Shown: in pieces, positions 26,399 through 34,106 of the stretch
How positions within the stretch are numbered: position 1 is the stretch's first letter
Layout of the letters: every line of letters starts with the position of its first letter
NCBI RefSeq assembly: GCF_022179125.1
Contig: NZ_BPQG01000029.1
Location: 34,710-98,709 of the forward strand
From: Methylobacterium cerastii
GTDB lineage: Bacteria > Pseudomonadota > Alphaproteobacteria > Rhizobiales > Beijerinckiaceae
Length of the DNA stretch: 64,000 nucleotides
Reading direction: 5' to 3'
Made by a program: the position numbers and the translations under genes
Notes under the pieces: generated by a model
Seen by the model: only the letters and a program-made list of their open reading frames with translations
The model's database searches: none
Told to the model about the DNA's origin: nothing

Positions 26399-26441
26399 CG
26401 CCGCACGAGATCTACGGTTCATCTTTCAGGATCGCGGAGTT

Positions 26442-26476
26442 TTCCAAACCTCGACTGTAATCCTGCTAGTTTGGAA
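26442..26476. promoter_or_regulatory. Inverted repeat in AT-rich upstream region of the ferrous-iron operon
   Basis: TTCCAAA at 26442-26448 is repeated inverted as TTTGGAA at 26470-26476, within a segment clearly less GC-rich than its surroundings. It lies about 65-95 bp upstream of the first ftr gene. The position fits an operator or promoter for an iron-responsive regulator such as Irr or Fur, but the sequence is not a perfect match to a known box. Confidence 0.4.
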
Positions 26477-26538
26477 CGATTATGATTTGAGCATGTGACG
26501 AACATGCCTCTTCCAATTTCGGCGCGGCCGGGTATGCG

Positions 26539-27096
26539 ATGCTCCCCATGCGCGCGCACCGTCTCCTCCTCCCCCTGCTGGCCCTTCCCCTGCTCGCCGC
26601 CTCCGCGGTCGCCAAGGAGATCCCCGTCGGGCCTCACGTGACCCAGAACGGTCTCGAGGTCGCGGCGGTGTACCTGCAGCCGATCGAGATGGACCCGCCC
26701 GACATGATGCGCGCGGCGGCGCAGTCCGACCTGCACCTCGAGGCCGACATCCGCGCGGCCAAGGACAACCGCAACGGGTTCGCCGAGGGCGACTTCGTGC
26801 CCTTCCTGGCCGTCACCTTCGAGGTGGTGAAGCTCGACGGCGACAAGCCCACCGACCAGAAGGTGGCGGGCGCGCTGATGGGCATGGTCGCCAACGACGG
26901 CCCGCATTACGGCGACAACGTCAAGCTGTTCGGGCCCGGGCGCTACCGCCTGAAGCTCACCGTGGCGCCCCCCGGGCCGCACGCGCATTTCGGCCGCCAC
27001 GTCGACAAGGAAACCGGGGTGGCCGAGTGGTTCAAGCCGTTCGACGTCACCCAGGACTTCACCTTCGCCGGCATCGGCAAGAAGGGCGCGTATTGA
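26539..27096 (+). CDS. ftrA: Periplasmic ferrous-iron-binding P19-type protein FtrA
   Basis: This is a P19/Tp34-family periplasmic protein that captures Fe(II) (or Cu/Fe) and delivers it to an FTR1 permease. The 185-residue product has a signal peptide cleaved near residue 26. Metal-binding Met and His residues lie in QPIEMDPPDMMRA, SDLHLEADI and PHAHFGRHVD, and VPFLAVTFEVV is a family strand. ATG 26539 and ATG 26548 are both possible starts. It is the first gene of ftrA-ftrB-ftrD-ftrC; the ftrB start follows by 2 bp. In Brucella and Bordetella the homologous FtrABCD system imports ferrous iron at low pH. Confidence 0.92.
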   Translation: MLPMRAHRLLLPLLALPLLAASAVAKEIPVGPHVTQNGLEVAAVYLQPIEMDPPDMMRAAAQSDLHLEADIRAAKDNRNGFAEGDFVPFLAVTFEVVKLDGDKPTDQKVAGALMGMVANDGPHYGDNVKLFGPGRYRLKLTVAPPGPHAHFGRHVDKETGVAEWFKPFDVTQDFTFAGIGKKGAY

Positions 27097-27098
27097 GG

Positions 27099-27446
27099 AT
27101 GCGGACAGCGACCAGCCTCCTCGCCCTCTGCGCGCTCCTCCTCGCACCGCTCGCGGCGCGCGCCGACGACATGCCGGTGATCAAGGTCGAGATGAAGGAC
27201 GGGGTGATCCTTCCCGCGATCATCGAGGTTCCGGCCAAGACCCGCTTCAAGCTGGAGATCTCGAACACCGGCGCCTCGCCGGTGGAGTTCGAAAGCCTCG
27301 AGCTGAAGCGCGAGAAGGCGCTCGCCGCCGGCTCGACCTCGTCGATCATCTTCCGCACCCTCGATCCGGGCAGCTACGACGTCTTCGACGACTTCCATCC
27401 GGAGGCGAAGGCGACGCTGGTGGCCAAGGATCCGGTGGCGAAGTAG
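27099..27446 (+). CDS. ftrB: Periplasmic cupredoxin-like protein FtrB
   Basis: This 115-residue protein has a signal peptide (MRTATSLLALCALLLAPLAARA) and a cupredoxin_1/EfeO-N-like beta domain with LPAIIEVPAKTRFKLEISNTG and DPGSYDVFDDFHPEAKAT. FtrB-type proteins are thought to oxidise or hand over iron to the FTR1 permease. The usual cupredoxin Cys/Met copper ligands are not evident, as in other EfeO-N domains. The ATG at 27099 directly follows ftrA, and the stop is 3 bp before ftrD. Confidence 0.9.
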   Translation: MRTATSLLALCALLLAPLAARADDMPVIKVEMKDGVILPAIIEVPAKTRFKLEISNTGASPVEFESLELKREKALAAGSTSSIIFRTLDPGSYDVFDDFHPEAKATLVAKDPVAK

Positions 27447-27449
27447 CCG

Positions 27450-28853
27450 GTGGCCGGCGCGACCCTCAGCCCCGGCCGGGAGGCCTGGATCGACGCACGC
27501 CTCGCCGCCTTCGGCGACTGGCTCCGCCGGCACGGCGGCGTGCTGCGCGGCATCCAGTGGGTTGTGGTCGGCGTCTACGTCGTGCTCGTCGCCGTGCCCG
27601 CCTTCCTGCCGCTGCCGGACCGCTCCGCGCACCTCTGGTCGAACCTGACGCTGCTGGCGCAGTTCGCGTTCTGGGGCGTCTGGTGGCCGTTCGTGCTGGT
27701 CAGCATGGTGGTGGCCGGCCGCGCATGGTGCGGGGTCCTGTGCCCCGAAGGCACGCTCACCGAGTTCGCCAGCCGCTGGAGCCTCGGCCGCGCCGTGCCG
27801 CGCTGGATCACCTGGGGTGGATGGCCGTTCCTGGCGTTCGCCGGCACTACGGTCTACGGCCAGATGGTCAGCGTCTACGGCTACCCGAAGCCGGTGCTCG
27901 CCGTGCTTGGCGGCTCGACCGTGGCGGCGATCCTCGTCGGCGCCGTCTACGGGCGCAACAAGCGGGTGTGGTGCCGCTACCTCTGCCCGGTCAACGGCGT
28001 GTTCGCGGTGCTCTCGAAGCTCGCGCCGGTGAGCTTCCAGGTCGACGGCGCCGCCTGGAGCGCCTCGCCGAAGCCGCTCCGGGCCGACGGCTTCAACTGC
28101 GCGCCGCTCGTGGCGGTCAAGACCATGCGGGGATCGGGCGCCTGCCACATGTGCGGGCGCTGCAGCGGCTATCGCGGGGCCGTGCGTCTCGCCCGCCGCT
28201 CGCCCAACCACGAGATCGTGCACGTGGCCGGCGACGAGCCGTCGCTCGACCAGACCGTGCTGATCCTGTTCGGCATGATGGGTCTCGCCGTCGGCGCGTT
28301 CCAGTGGTCGTCGAGCCCCTGGTACGTCGACGGCAAGCAGTGGCTCGCCACCTGGCTGATCGAGCGCGGCGTGACTTGGCCGCTGGAGACCTCGGCGCCG
28401 TGGTTCGTGCTGACGAACTACCCCGAGCACAACGACGTGCTCACCCTCCTCGACGGCGCGATGCTGCTCGCCTACGTCGGCGCCGCCTGCCTCGGGATCG
28501 GCTTGGCGCTCACCGCGCTGGTGGCGCTGGCCACCCGCGCGGCCGGGCCGTGGTCGATGACCCGGTTCCACCACCTGACGCAGGCGCTGATCCCGATCGC
28601 CGGCTGCGGCGTCTTCCTCGGCCTCTCGGCGCTCACGGTCTCGTTCCTGCGTGGCGAAGGCATCGCCCTGCCCTACGTGAACGAGGTCCGCGCCGGCCTG
28701 CTCGCCGGGGCGAGCCTGTGGAGCCTGTGGCTGGCTTGGCGGATCGCCGGGCTGTCGGCCGCCGGCCCGCGCCGGGTCGCGGCCACCCTCTGCATCGGCG
28801 CCGCAGCCGGCCTCGCGGTCGCGAACTGGGCGCTTCTCTTCTGGATCTGGTAG
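27450..28853 (+). CDS. ftrD: Polyferredoxin-type membrane protein FtrD
   Basis: This 467-residue inner-membrane protein of the NapH/FixG/RdxA-like family has about eight helices. Cysteine motifs for Fe-S clusters occur in AWCGVLCPEG, VWCRYLCPVNG and GACHMCGRCSGYRG. In FtrABCD systems this protein is proposed to recycle electrons released when Fe(II) is oxidised during FTR1 transport. The start is GTG 27450, 3 bp after the ftrB stop. Here it precedes ftrC, whereas Brucella and Bordetella have ftrC before ftrD. Confidence 0.9.
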   Translation: MAGATLSPGREAWIDARLAAFGDWLRRHGGVLRGIQWVVVGVYVVLVAVPAFLPLPDRSAHLWSNLTLLAQFAFWGVWWPFVLVSMVVAGRAWCGVLCPEGTLTEFASRWSLGRAVPRWITWGGWPFLAFAGTTVYGQMVSVYGYPKPVLAVLGGSTVAAILVGAVYGRNKRVWCRYLCPVNGVFAVLSKLAPVSFQVDGAAWSASPKPLRADGFNCAPLVAVKTMRGSGACHMCGRCSGYRGAVRLARRSPNHEIVHVAGDEPSLDQTVLILFGMMGLAVGAFQWSSSPWYVDGKQWLATWLIERGVTWPLETSAPWFVLTNYPEHNDVLTLLDGAMLLAYVGAACLGIGLALTALVALATRAAGPWSMTRFHHLTQALIPIAGCGVFLGLSALTVSFLRGEGIALPYVNEVRAGLLAGASLWSLWLAWRIAGLSAAGPRRVAATLCIGAAAGLAVANWALLFWIW

Positions 28854-28891
28854 CGCGCGCGCTTCCTCAACGCGAAAGCCGGGATATCCGC

Positions 28892-29716
28892 ATGATCGGA
28901 GCCTTCGTCATCGCCTTCCGCGAGGTCATCGAGGCGGGCCTCATCATCTCGATCGTGCTGGCGGCCACCCGCGGCATCCCCGGGCGCGGCCGCTGGGTCG
29001 CCCTCGGCATCGTCGGGGGCCTGGCCGGCGCCGCCCTCGTCGCGCTGTTCGCGGAGAAGATCTCGGACGCGTTCGAGGGCGCGGGGCAGGACCTGCTCAA
29101 CGCCGCCGTGCTGATCGTCGCCGTGCTGATGCTGGTCTGGCACAACACCTGGATGGCGGCCCACGGACGCGAGCTCGCCGGCGAATTGCGGGCGGCGGGC
29201 GAGGCGGTCCGCTCCGGGCGGCGCACCGCGGCGGCGCTGGCGCTGGTCGTCGGCGCGGCGATCCTGCGCGAGGGCGCCGAGCTCGTGCTGTTCCTCTACG
29301 GCCTCGTGGCCTCCGGCGCGTCGGGCGCCGACCTGCAGGCCGGGGCGCTGGCCGGCGTCGGCGCGGGCGTCGTGCTCTCGGGCATCAGCTATTTCGGCCT
29401 CGCCTCGATTCCGAGCCGCTACGTGTTCTCGGTGACGAGCGCGCTGATCATCTTCCTCGCCGCCGGCCTCGCGGCGCAGGCGGCGCAGTTCCTGTCGAAC
29501 GCCGGGATCGTCACCGGGCTCGACCAGATCCTATGGAACTCGTCCGGCCTGATCCCGGAGAACGGCTGGCCGGGCCGCGTGCTGCACGCGCTGGTCGGCT
29601 ACACCGACCGCCCGACCGTGCTCCAGGGCATCGTCTACGTCGGGACGATCCTGGTGATGGTCGGACTGATGCAGATGACCGCCCAGAACAAGCGCCGGGC
29701 GCTGCGCACCGCCTGA
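28892..29716 (+). CDS. ftrC: FTR1-family iron permease FtrC
   Basis: This 274-residue permease has seven hydrophobic helices and both diagnostic REXXE motifs: REVIE (Arg10-Glu14) and REGAE (Arg126-Glu130). These bind iron during transport. The N-terminal MIGAFVIAFREVIEAGLIIS is typical of the family. The ATG at 28892 is chosen because it places the first REXXE at the standard position; a long reading frame extending upstream belongs to an overlap with ftrD. It is the last gene of the operon and is followed by a bidirectional terminator at 29814-29846. Confidence 0.94.
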   Translation: MIGAFVIAFREVIEAGLIISIVLAATRGIPGRGRWVALGIVGGLAGAALVALFAEKISDAFEGAGQDLLNAAVLIVAVLMLVWHNTWMAAHGRELAGELRAAGEAVRSGRRTAAALALVVGAAILREGAELVLFLYGLVASGASGADLQAGALAGVGAGVVLSGISYFGLASIPSRYVFSVTSALIIFLAAGLAAQAAQFLSNAGIVTGLDQILWNSSGLIPENGWPGRVLHALVGYTDRPTVLQGIVYVGTILVMVGLMQMTAQNKRRALRTA

Positions 29717-29813
29717 TTCGATCGCCCGGTCTATCCGGCCGGACGGTCCCTCCTCGCCATCGCGGGCTCGCCTTCGGCGCCCCGGGATGACCGGGCGGGT
29801 GCAGAGCAAACAA

Positions 29814-29846
29814 AAAGCCCGCCGCGATCGGATCGCGGCGGGCTTT
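29814..29846. terminator. Bidirectional intrinsic terminator between ftrC and rplS
   Basis: AAAGCCCGCCGCGATC and its exact reverse complement form a 16-bp inverted repeat around one base, flanked by A-rich sequence on the left and T-rich on the right. It lies 98 bp after ftrC and 35 bp after rplS on the opposite strand, so it can end both transcripts. Confidence 0.85.
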
Positions 29847-29880
29847 CTCGTGCCGGGCTCCCTGTGCGGGAGCGGGCGGA

Positions 29881-30300
29881 TCACTCGGCGGCGGGGGCGG
29901 CCTTCGCCTTGTCGGCCTTCGCCTTGTCGGCCTTGGAGACCTTGTTCTTGTCTGTGCGCTCGGCGATGCGGGCGGACTTACCGCGGCGGTCGCGCAGGTA
30001 GTACAGCTTGGCCCGGCGCACCTTGCCGCGGCGGACGACCTTGATCGAATCGATCAAGGGGCCGTGGACCGGGAACAGGCGCTCGACGCCCTCGCCGTAG
30101 GAGATCTTGCGGACGGTGAAGCTCTCGTTGAGCCCGCCGCCGGAGCGCGCGATCACCACGCCCTCGTAGGCCTGGACGCGGGTGCGCTCGCCTTCCTTGA
30201 CCTTGACGTTCACGATCACCGTGTCGCCGGGCTGGAAATCGGGGATGGTCTTGTTGAGTCGAGCGACTTCTTCCTGCTCGAGCTGCTGGATGATGTTCAT
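29881..30300 (-). CDS. rplS: 50S ribosomal protein L19
   Basis: This is the ribosomal large-subunit protein L19, near the 30S-50S interface. The 139-residue product starts [17 protein letters not shown] and has [48 protein letters not shown] and [20 protein letters not shown]. All are family hallmarks. A Lys/Ala-rich tail (about residues 120-139, [16 protein letters not shown]) extends beyond the E. coli protein, as in other Hyphomicrobiales. The start is ATG 30298-30300. It is usually the end of an rpsP-rimM-trmD-rplS operon, but here the upstream neighbour is nfuA on the opposite strand. Confidence 0.98.
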   Translation of the reverse strand: MNIIQQLEQEEVARLNKTIPDFQPGDTVIVNVKVKEGERTRVQAYEGVVIARSGGGLNESFTVRKISYGEGVERLFPVHGPLIDSIKVVRRGKVRRAKLYYLRDRRGKSARIAERTDKNKVSKADKAKADKAKAAPAAE

Positions 30301-30523
30301 GAATAGCTCCGGCCGTCGCGCCGCGCCGCCCCGGATGGGCTTGCGGGCGTCAGGATTTCGGCATCCTGTTTTGAGTTGGCGCCGCGATACACCAAGTGCC
30401 CGCGCTTGTCGATTGCCGGCCCTGGTTGAGAAAATCACGTTCGCGGTCCACATGGAGGGCGGCGCGCATGCGCCGTTCCCGGCCGGCCTTGAACCGGCGC
30501 AGCGGACGAGGATTGTGTCAGAT

Positions 30524-31090
30524 ATGTTCATCCAGACCGAAGCGACCCCGAACCCCGCCACCCTGAAGTTCCTGCCCGGCCGGGTGGTGCTGCAAGAGGG
30601 CACCTTCGAGGCCAAGGATGCGGAGGGCGCCGCCCGCTCGCCGCTGGCGCAGCGCCTGTTCGACGTGCCCGGCGTCGCCGGCGTGTATTTCGGCCACGAC
30701 TTCATCTCCGTGACCAAGGCCGACGGCGTGAACGAGTGGCCGCAGGTCAAGCCGGCGCTGCTCGGCGCGATCATGGAGCACTTCCAGTCCGGCGTTCCGG
30801 TGATGGCGGAAGGCGCGACGCAAGCCGAGGACGACGCGGAGGAGTTCTACGACGCGGCCGACCACGACACCGTGGTGACGATCAAGGACCTGCTCGAGAC
30901 CCGCGTGCGCCCGGCGGTGGCTGGCGACGGCGGCGACATCACCTTCCGCGGGTACAAGGAGGGCGTCGTCTACCTGGAGATGAAGGGCGCCTGCTCCGGC
31001 TGCCCCTCCTCCACCGCGACGCTCCGGCACGGCGTGCAGAACCTGTTCAAGCACTTCCTGCCGGAGATCCGCGAAGTCCAGGCGGTCTGA
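30524..31090 (+). CDS. nfuA: NfuA/NifU-type Fe-S cluster carrier
   Basis: The 188-residue protein has an N-terminal Nfu domain ([20 protein letters not shown]) and a C-terminal NifU domain with the cluster-binding CSGC (Cys157 and Cys160) in [17 protein letters not shown]. It transfers Fe-S clusters to client enzymes. The ATG at 30524 gives the conserved start; in-frame sequence further upstream is unlike the family. It leads a conserved alphaproteobacterial series (nfuA, tsaB, rimI). Confidence 0.96.
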   Translation: MFIQTEATPNPATLKFLPGRVVLQEGTFEAKDAEGAARSPLAQRLFDVPGVAGVYFGHDFISVTKADGVNEWPQVKPALLGAIMEHFQSGVPVMAEGATQAEDDAEEFYDAADHDTVVTIKDLLETRVRPAVAGDGGDITFRGYKEGVVYLEMKGACSGCPSSTATLRHGVQNLFKHFLPEIREVQAV

Positions 31091-31106
31091 GGCGGCCGGG
31101 CGCTTC

Positions 31107-31154
31107 CACCCGAAGCGCCCGTCACCCGAAGCACCCGTCACCCGAAGCGCCCGT
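31107..31154. repeat. Three tandem 16-bp repeats downstream of nfuA
   Basis: The unit CACCCGAAGCGCCCGT occurs three times in a row (31107-31122, 31123-31138, 31139-31154), with one substitution in the middle copy. It sits in the 185-bp gap between nfuA and tsaB. Confidence 0.9.
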
Positions 31155-31275
31155 GCAACACCTGCGCCCGAACCGCTCCGCGACGGCCGCCCCGCACTGA
31201 CGGGCGCGGCCGTTTTGCCTTAGGCTCGCCCCTTCCTTCACAGGGTGAGCGGGAGCGAAGCCCCGGCGAACGGGA

Positions 31276-31968
31276 GTGGGCGTGCATATCCTGGCCATCG
31301 ACACGGCACTCGAGCTCTGCTCGGCCTGCGTCGCCACCGAGACGACCGACGGCGTCGACCTGCTCGCGCAGGAATCGATGACGCTGGCCCGCGGCCACGC
31401 CGAGGCGCTGCTGCCCCTCGTCGAGCGGGTGATGGCCCGGTTCGCGGGCGGGTTCGAGGGCCTGTCGCGCGTCGCCGTCACCGTCGGCCCCGGCAGCTAC
31501 ACCGGCCTGCGCGTCGGCCTGTCGGCGGCCCGCGCCGTCGGCCTCGCCGCGAACATTCCCGTCGTCGGCGTCACCACCCTGTCGGCGCTGCTCGCGCCGC
31601 AGCTGGCGCTGAACGGCGACGGCCTGGTCGCCGCCGCGATCGATGCCCGCCACGGCGCGGTCTACCTCCAGGCGATGAGCGCGGGCGAGGGGATCGTCGT
31701 GCCGCCGACGCACCTGCTTCTCGAGGAGGCCGCCGACCGGCTCGGGGCCGGCCCGGTCATCCTCGTCGGCTCCGGCGCCGCATCGCTGGCGGCGGTGCTC
31801 CGCGCCCGAGGCGTCGCGGTGACGGTCGCGGGCGCCGCCGGCCCCGACATCGCCTGGGTCGCCTCGCTCGGCCTGGTCGCCGACCCGGCCCACGCCCTGC
31901 CCCGGCCGATGTACCTGCGCGGGGCCGACGCCCAGCCGCAGGACCGCGCGCGGATCGCCCGGCGATGA
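31276..31968 (+). CDS. tsaB: tRNA threonylcarbamoyladenosine biosynthesis protein TsaB
   Basis: TsaB is the scaffold partner of TsaD and TsaE in making the universal t6A37 modification of ANN-decoding tRNAs. The 230-residue protein has the ASKHA fold, with ILAIDTALELCSACV at the start, the diagnostic VTVGPGSYTGLRVGLSAARA, and AAIDARHGAVYLQ. The start is GTG 31276; GTG 31282 is an alternative only two codons further on. The stop overlaps the rimI ATG (ATGA). Confidence 0.95.
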   Translation: MGVHILAIDTALELCSACVATETTDGVDLLAQESMTLARGHAEALLPLVERVMARFAGGFEGLSRVAVTVGPGSYTGLRVGLSAARAVGLAANIPVVGVTTLSALLAPQLALNGDGLVAAAIDARHGAVYLQAMSAGEGIVVPPTHLLLEEAADRLGAGPVILVGSGAASLAAVLRARGVAVTVAGAAGPDIAWVASLGLVADPAHALPRPMYLRGADAQPQDRARIARR

Positions 31969-32486
31969 CCCGCCCGGTCTCGCCCTTCTGGCCGCTGGAA
32001 TGGTGGCTCGCCTGGTGGGAGGCCTGGGGCCCCGAGCCCTACGTCGCCCCCTTGCGCGAGGCCGACCAGGCGCGGACGCTGGCGCGTCTCCACGCCACCG
32101 CCTTCGCGCGGCCCTGGGACGCGCACGAGTTCGAGCGGATGCTGTGCGAGCGCGCGACGCAGGGGCACGCCCTGTGGCGCGCCGGCGCGATGCAGGGCTT
32201 CGTCCTGTCCCGCAAGGTCGCGGACGAGGCGGAGATCCTCACCGTCGTGCTGGCGCCCTCCGCCCGCGGCGGGGGCCTGAGCCACCGGCTGCTGCGCGAG
32301 CACCTCGGGCACCTGGCGCTGATCGGTGTCGCGCACGTCCACCTGGAGGTCGACGAGGGCAACGCCCCCGCGCTCAGGCTCTACGCCCGGCACGGCTTCA
32401 CGCAGGTCGGCACGCGGACCGGCTACTACGCGCAGGCCGACGGCAGCCGCGCGACTGCGCTGACCATGCGGGCCGACCTGACGTGA
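31965..32486 (+). CDS. rimI: Ribosomal protein alanine N-acetyltransferase RimI-like GNAT
   Basis: This 173-residue GNAT-fold protein carries the acetyl-CoA region LTVVLAPSARGGGLSHRLLREHL and the C-terminal VHLEVDEGNAPALRLYARHGF typical of RimI. It probably acetylates the N-terminus of ribosomal protein S18. The N-terminus is unusually Trp-rich (PFWPLEWWLAWWEAW, residues 7-21), which could form a membrane-proximal or protein-contact segment. The ATG at 31965 overlaps tsaB, the usual rimI partner. The stop is 7 bp before plsC. Confidence 0.9.
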   Translation: MTRPVSPFWPLEWWLAWWEAWGPEPYVAPLREADQARTLARLHATAFARPWDAHEFERMLCERATQGHALWRAGAMQGFVLSRKVADEAEILTVVLAPSARGGGLSHRLLREHLGHLALIGVAHVHLEVDEGNAPALRLYARHGFTQVGTRTGYYAQADGSRATALTMRADLT

Positions 32487-32493
32487 GCGGCCG

Positions 32494-33354
32494 GTGACGC
32501 GCGTCGGGGTGGCCCTGCGGCTGGTCGTCTGCGCGTTGGCCTTCGCGCTGCTCGCCGGGCCGCACTGGCTGGCCCTGCGCTTCGGCGAGCGCCGCGGATG
32601 GGGCCTCGCGCCCGCCCTGTTCCACCGGGTGTTCCTGGCCCTGTTCTCGGTGCGGGTGACGCAGAGCGGCACCCCGCCCCGCCCCGGCGAGGCCGCCCTG
32701 GTGCTCGCCAACCACGTCTCCTGGCTCGACATCATCGCCATCGGCTCGCTGCGGCCGCTCTCGTTCGTGGCGAAGTCCGAGATCGCCGGCTGGCCGGTCG
32801 TCGGCACGCTCGCCGCCCTCCAGCGCACGGTGTTCATCGACCGGGCGCGGCGGGGCGCCACCGCCACCGTCAACGCCGCGATCGGCGACCGGCTGGCGCG
32901 GGGCGAGCTCGTGGTGCTGTTCGCCGAGGGCACCACCGGCGACGGCACCCGCCTGCTGCCGTTCCGCTCCTCGCTCGTCGGCGCGGCGCGGGCCGCGATC
33001 CAGGCCGAGACCGACCGCATCCGCCTGCAGCCGCTGGCGATCACCTATCCGCGCCGCAACGGCCTGCCCGTCGGCCGGGTCGAGCGCCCCGAGATCGCCT
33101 GGTACGGCGACATGGACCTCGCCCCCCACCTCGCCCTGTTCTTCGAGAAGGGGCCGATCGACGTCCACGTGGTCTGGGGTCAGCCGATCGCCTTCGAGGC
33201 CGGCACCGACCGCAAGGCCGTCACCGCCCAGGCCGAGGCGGCGGTGCGCGCCGCGATGAAGGGCGCAGGGTCGGCGCCGGGCCCTGCGGCGACGGTGGGA
33301 CCCGCCCCCGCCCGGCCGCTCGCCGGGCTCCCGGATGGCACGGCGGCGGCCTGA
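32494..33354 (+). CDS. plsC: 1-acyl-sn-glycerol-3-phosphate acyltransferase
   Basis: This is the second acyltransferase of phospholipid synthesis, making phosphatidic acid at the inner membrane. The 286-residue protein has one or two N-terminal helices, the catalytic NHxxxxD motif (His74, Asp79 in ANHVSWLD), a substrate motif in FIDRARRG, and FAEGTT at residues 143-148. An Ala/Pro-rich tail follows residue 255. The start is GTG 32494, 7 bp after rimI. Related acyltransferases such as OlsA for ornithine lipids have the same motifs, so lysophosphatidate is the likely but not the only possible substrate. Confidence 0.88.
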   Translation: MTRVGVALRLVVCALAFALLAGPHWLALRFGERRGWGLAPALFHRVFLALFSVRVTQSGTPPRPGEAALVLANHVSWLDIIAIGSLRPLSFVAKSEIAGWPVVGTLAALQRTVFIDRARRGATATVNAAIGDRLARGELVVLFAEGTTGDGTRLLPFRSSLVGAARAAIQAETDRIRLQPLAITYPRRNGLPVGRVERPEIAWYGDMDLAPHLALFFEKGPIDVHVVWGQPIAFEAGTDRKAVTAQAEAAVRAAMKGAGSAPGPAATVGPAPARPLAGLPDGTAAA

Positions 33355-33359
33355 TCCCG

Positions 33360-33659
33360 TCAGGCCGGCTCGGACGCGTGCGGCACGGTCGCCGTCAGCC
33401 GCAGGTTCATCGCCTTCAGGACGCGCACCGTCGTGTCGAGGCTCGGGTTGCCGTCCTCGGAGAGCGCCTTGTAAAGGCTCTCGCGCGATAGCCCGGAGGT
33501 GCGGGCGATCCGCGTCATGCCGCGCGCGCGGGCGGCGACGCCGAGGGCGTGCCGGAAGAGCGCCGTGTCTCCCTCCTCGAAGGCCGCGGTGAGGTACTCC
33601 GCCAGCGCCTCGTCGGTCTCCAGGTAGTCGGCGGAATCGTAGGGCTGCGTCTCGGTCAT
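33360..33659 (-). CDS. HTH antitoxin of a HigBA/RelBE-type module
   Basis: The 99-residue protein matches addiction-module antidote proteins. Its N-terminal part (DYLETDEALAEYLTAAFEEGD) is followed by a helix-turn-helix with HALGVAARARGMTRIARTSGLSRESLYKALS, and NPSLDTTVRVLKAMNLRL closes the domain. It would bind and neutralise a RelE-fold toxin and repress its own promoter. The start ATG 33657-33659 overlaps the remnant toxin gene by four bases (ATGA). The antitoxin reads as intact although the toxin gene is interrupted. Both lie on the minus strand inside a plus-strand core gene series. Confidence 0.92.
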   Translation of the reverse strand: MTETQPYDSADYLETDEALAEYLTAAFEEGDTALFRHALGVAARARGMTRIARTSGLSRESLYKALSEDGNPSLDTTVRVLKAMNLRLTATVPHASEPA

Positions 33660-33967
33660 GCGCCGTCTCCGTCCTGCAGGCCCGCCGCCAGGGCCTTGGC
33701 CTGCACGATGTCGCGTTGCTGGCTGCTCTTGTCCCCGCCGCAGAGCAGAACGATCAGGGCCTCGCCGCGGCGGACGAACTACAGGCGATAGCCCGGCCCG
33801 ACATCGACGCGCAGCTCGCTCACCCCGGAGCCGACCGGTTTCGCATCGCCGGCGTTTCCCGCGGCGAGCCGGTCGATCCGGATCGCGATGCGGGCCTTGG
33901 CGCACTGATCCCGCAAGGCGCGCAGCCAAGCGTCGAAACCAGCCGTACGGCGGATGCGGATCATCAT
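33656..33967 (-). pseudogene. RelE/HigB-family addiction toxin interrupted by an amber stop
   Basis: Reading from ATG 33965-33967, this frame encodes a typical addiction-module killer protein. The N-part has MMIRIRRTAGFDAWLRALRD and SGVSELRVDVGPGYRL. An in-frame TAG stands at codon 63 (33779-33781). The frame then continues with FVRRGEALIVLLCGGDKSSQ and AKALAAGLQDGDGA to the proper stop, overlapping the antitoxin start. The family normally has Tyr or a similar residue where the stop stands (GYRVYF...), so a single base change (TAC or TAT to TAG) explains it. The product would be cut before the conserved LLCGGDKSSQ region and be inactive, unless the amber is suppressed or is a sequencing error. 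Confidence 0.9.
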
Positions 33968-34106
33968 CTTTTGTATTCTATAGGATACGGTCTTGCAAGC
34001 GTTTGGGCCGGGTCGCGACGGCACGGCCGATCTATGGTAGACGCGTTCCGCCTCGGCGGCGGAGATGCTCGCGCGCCGTATCCCAAGGAACCCGGGACCC
34101 GACGCG

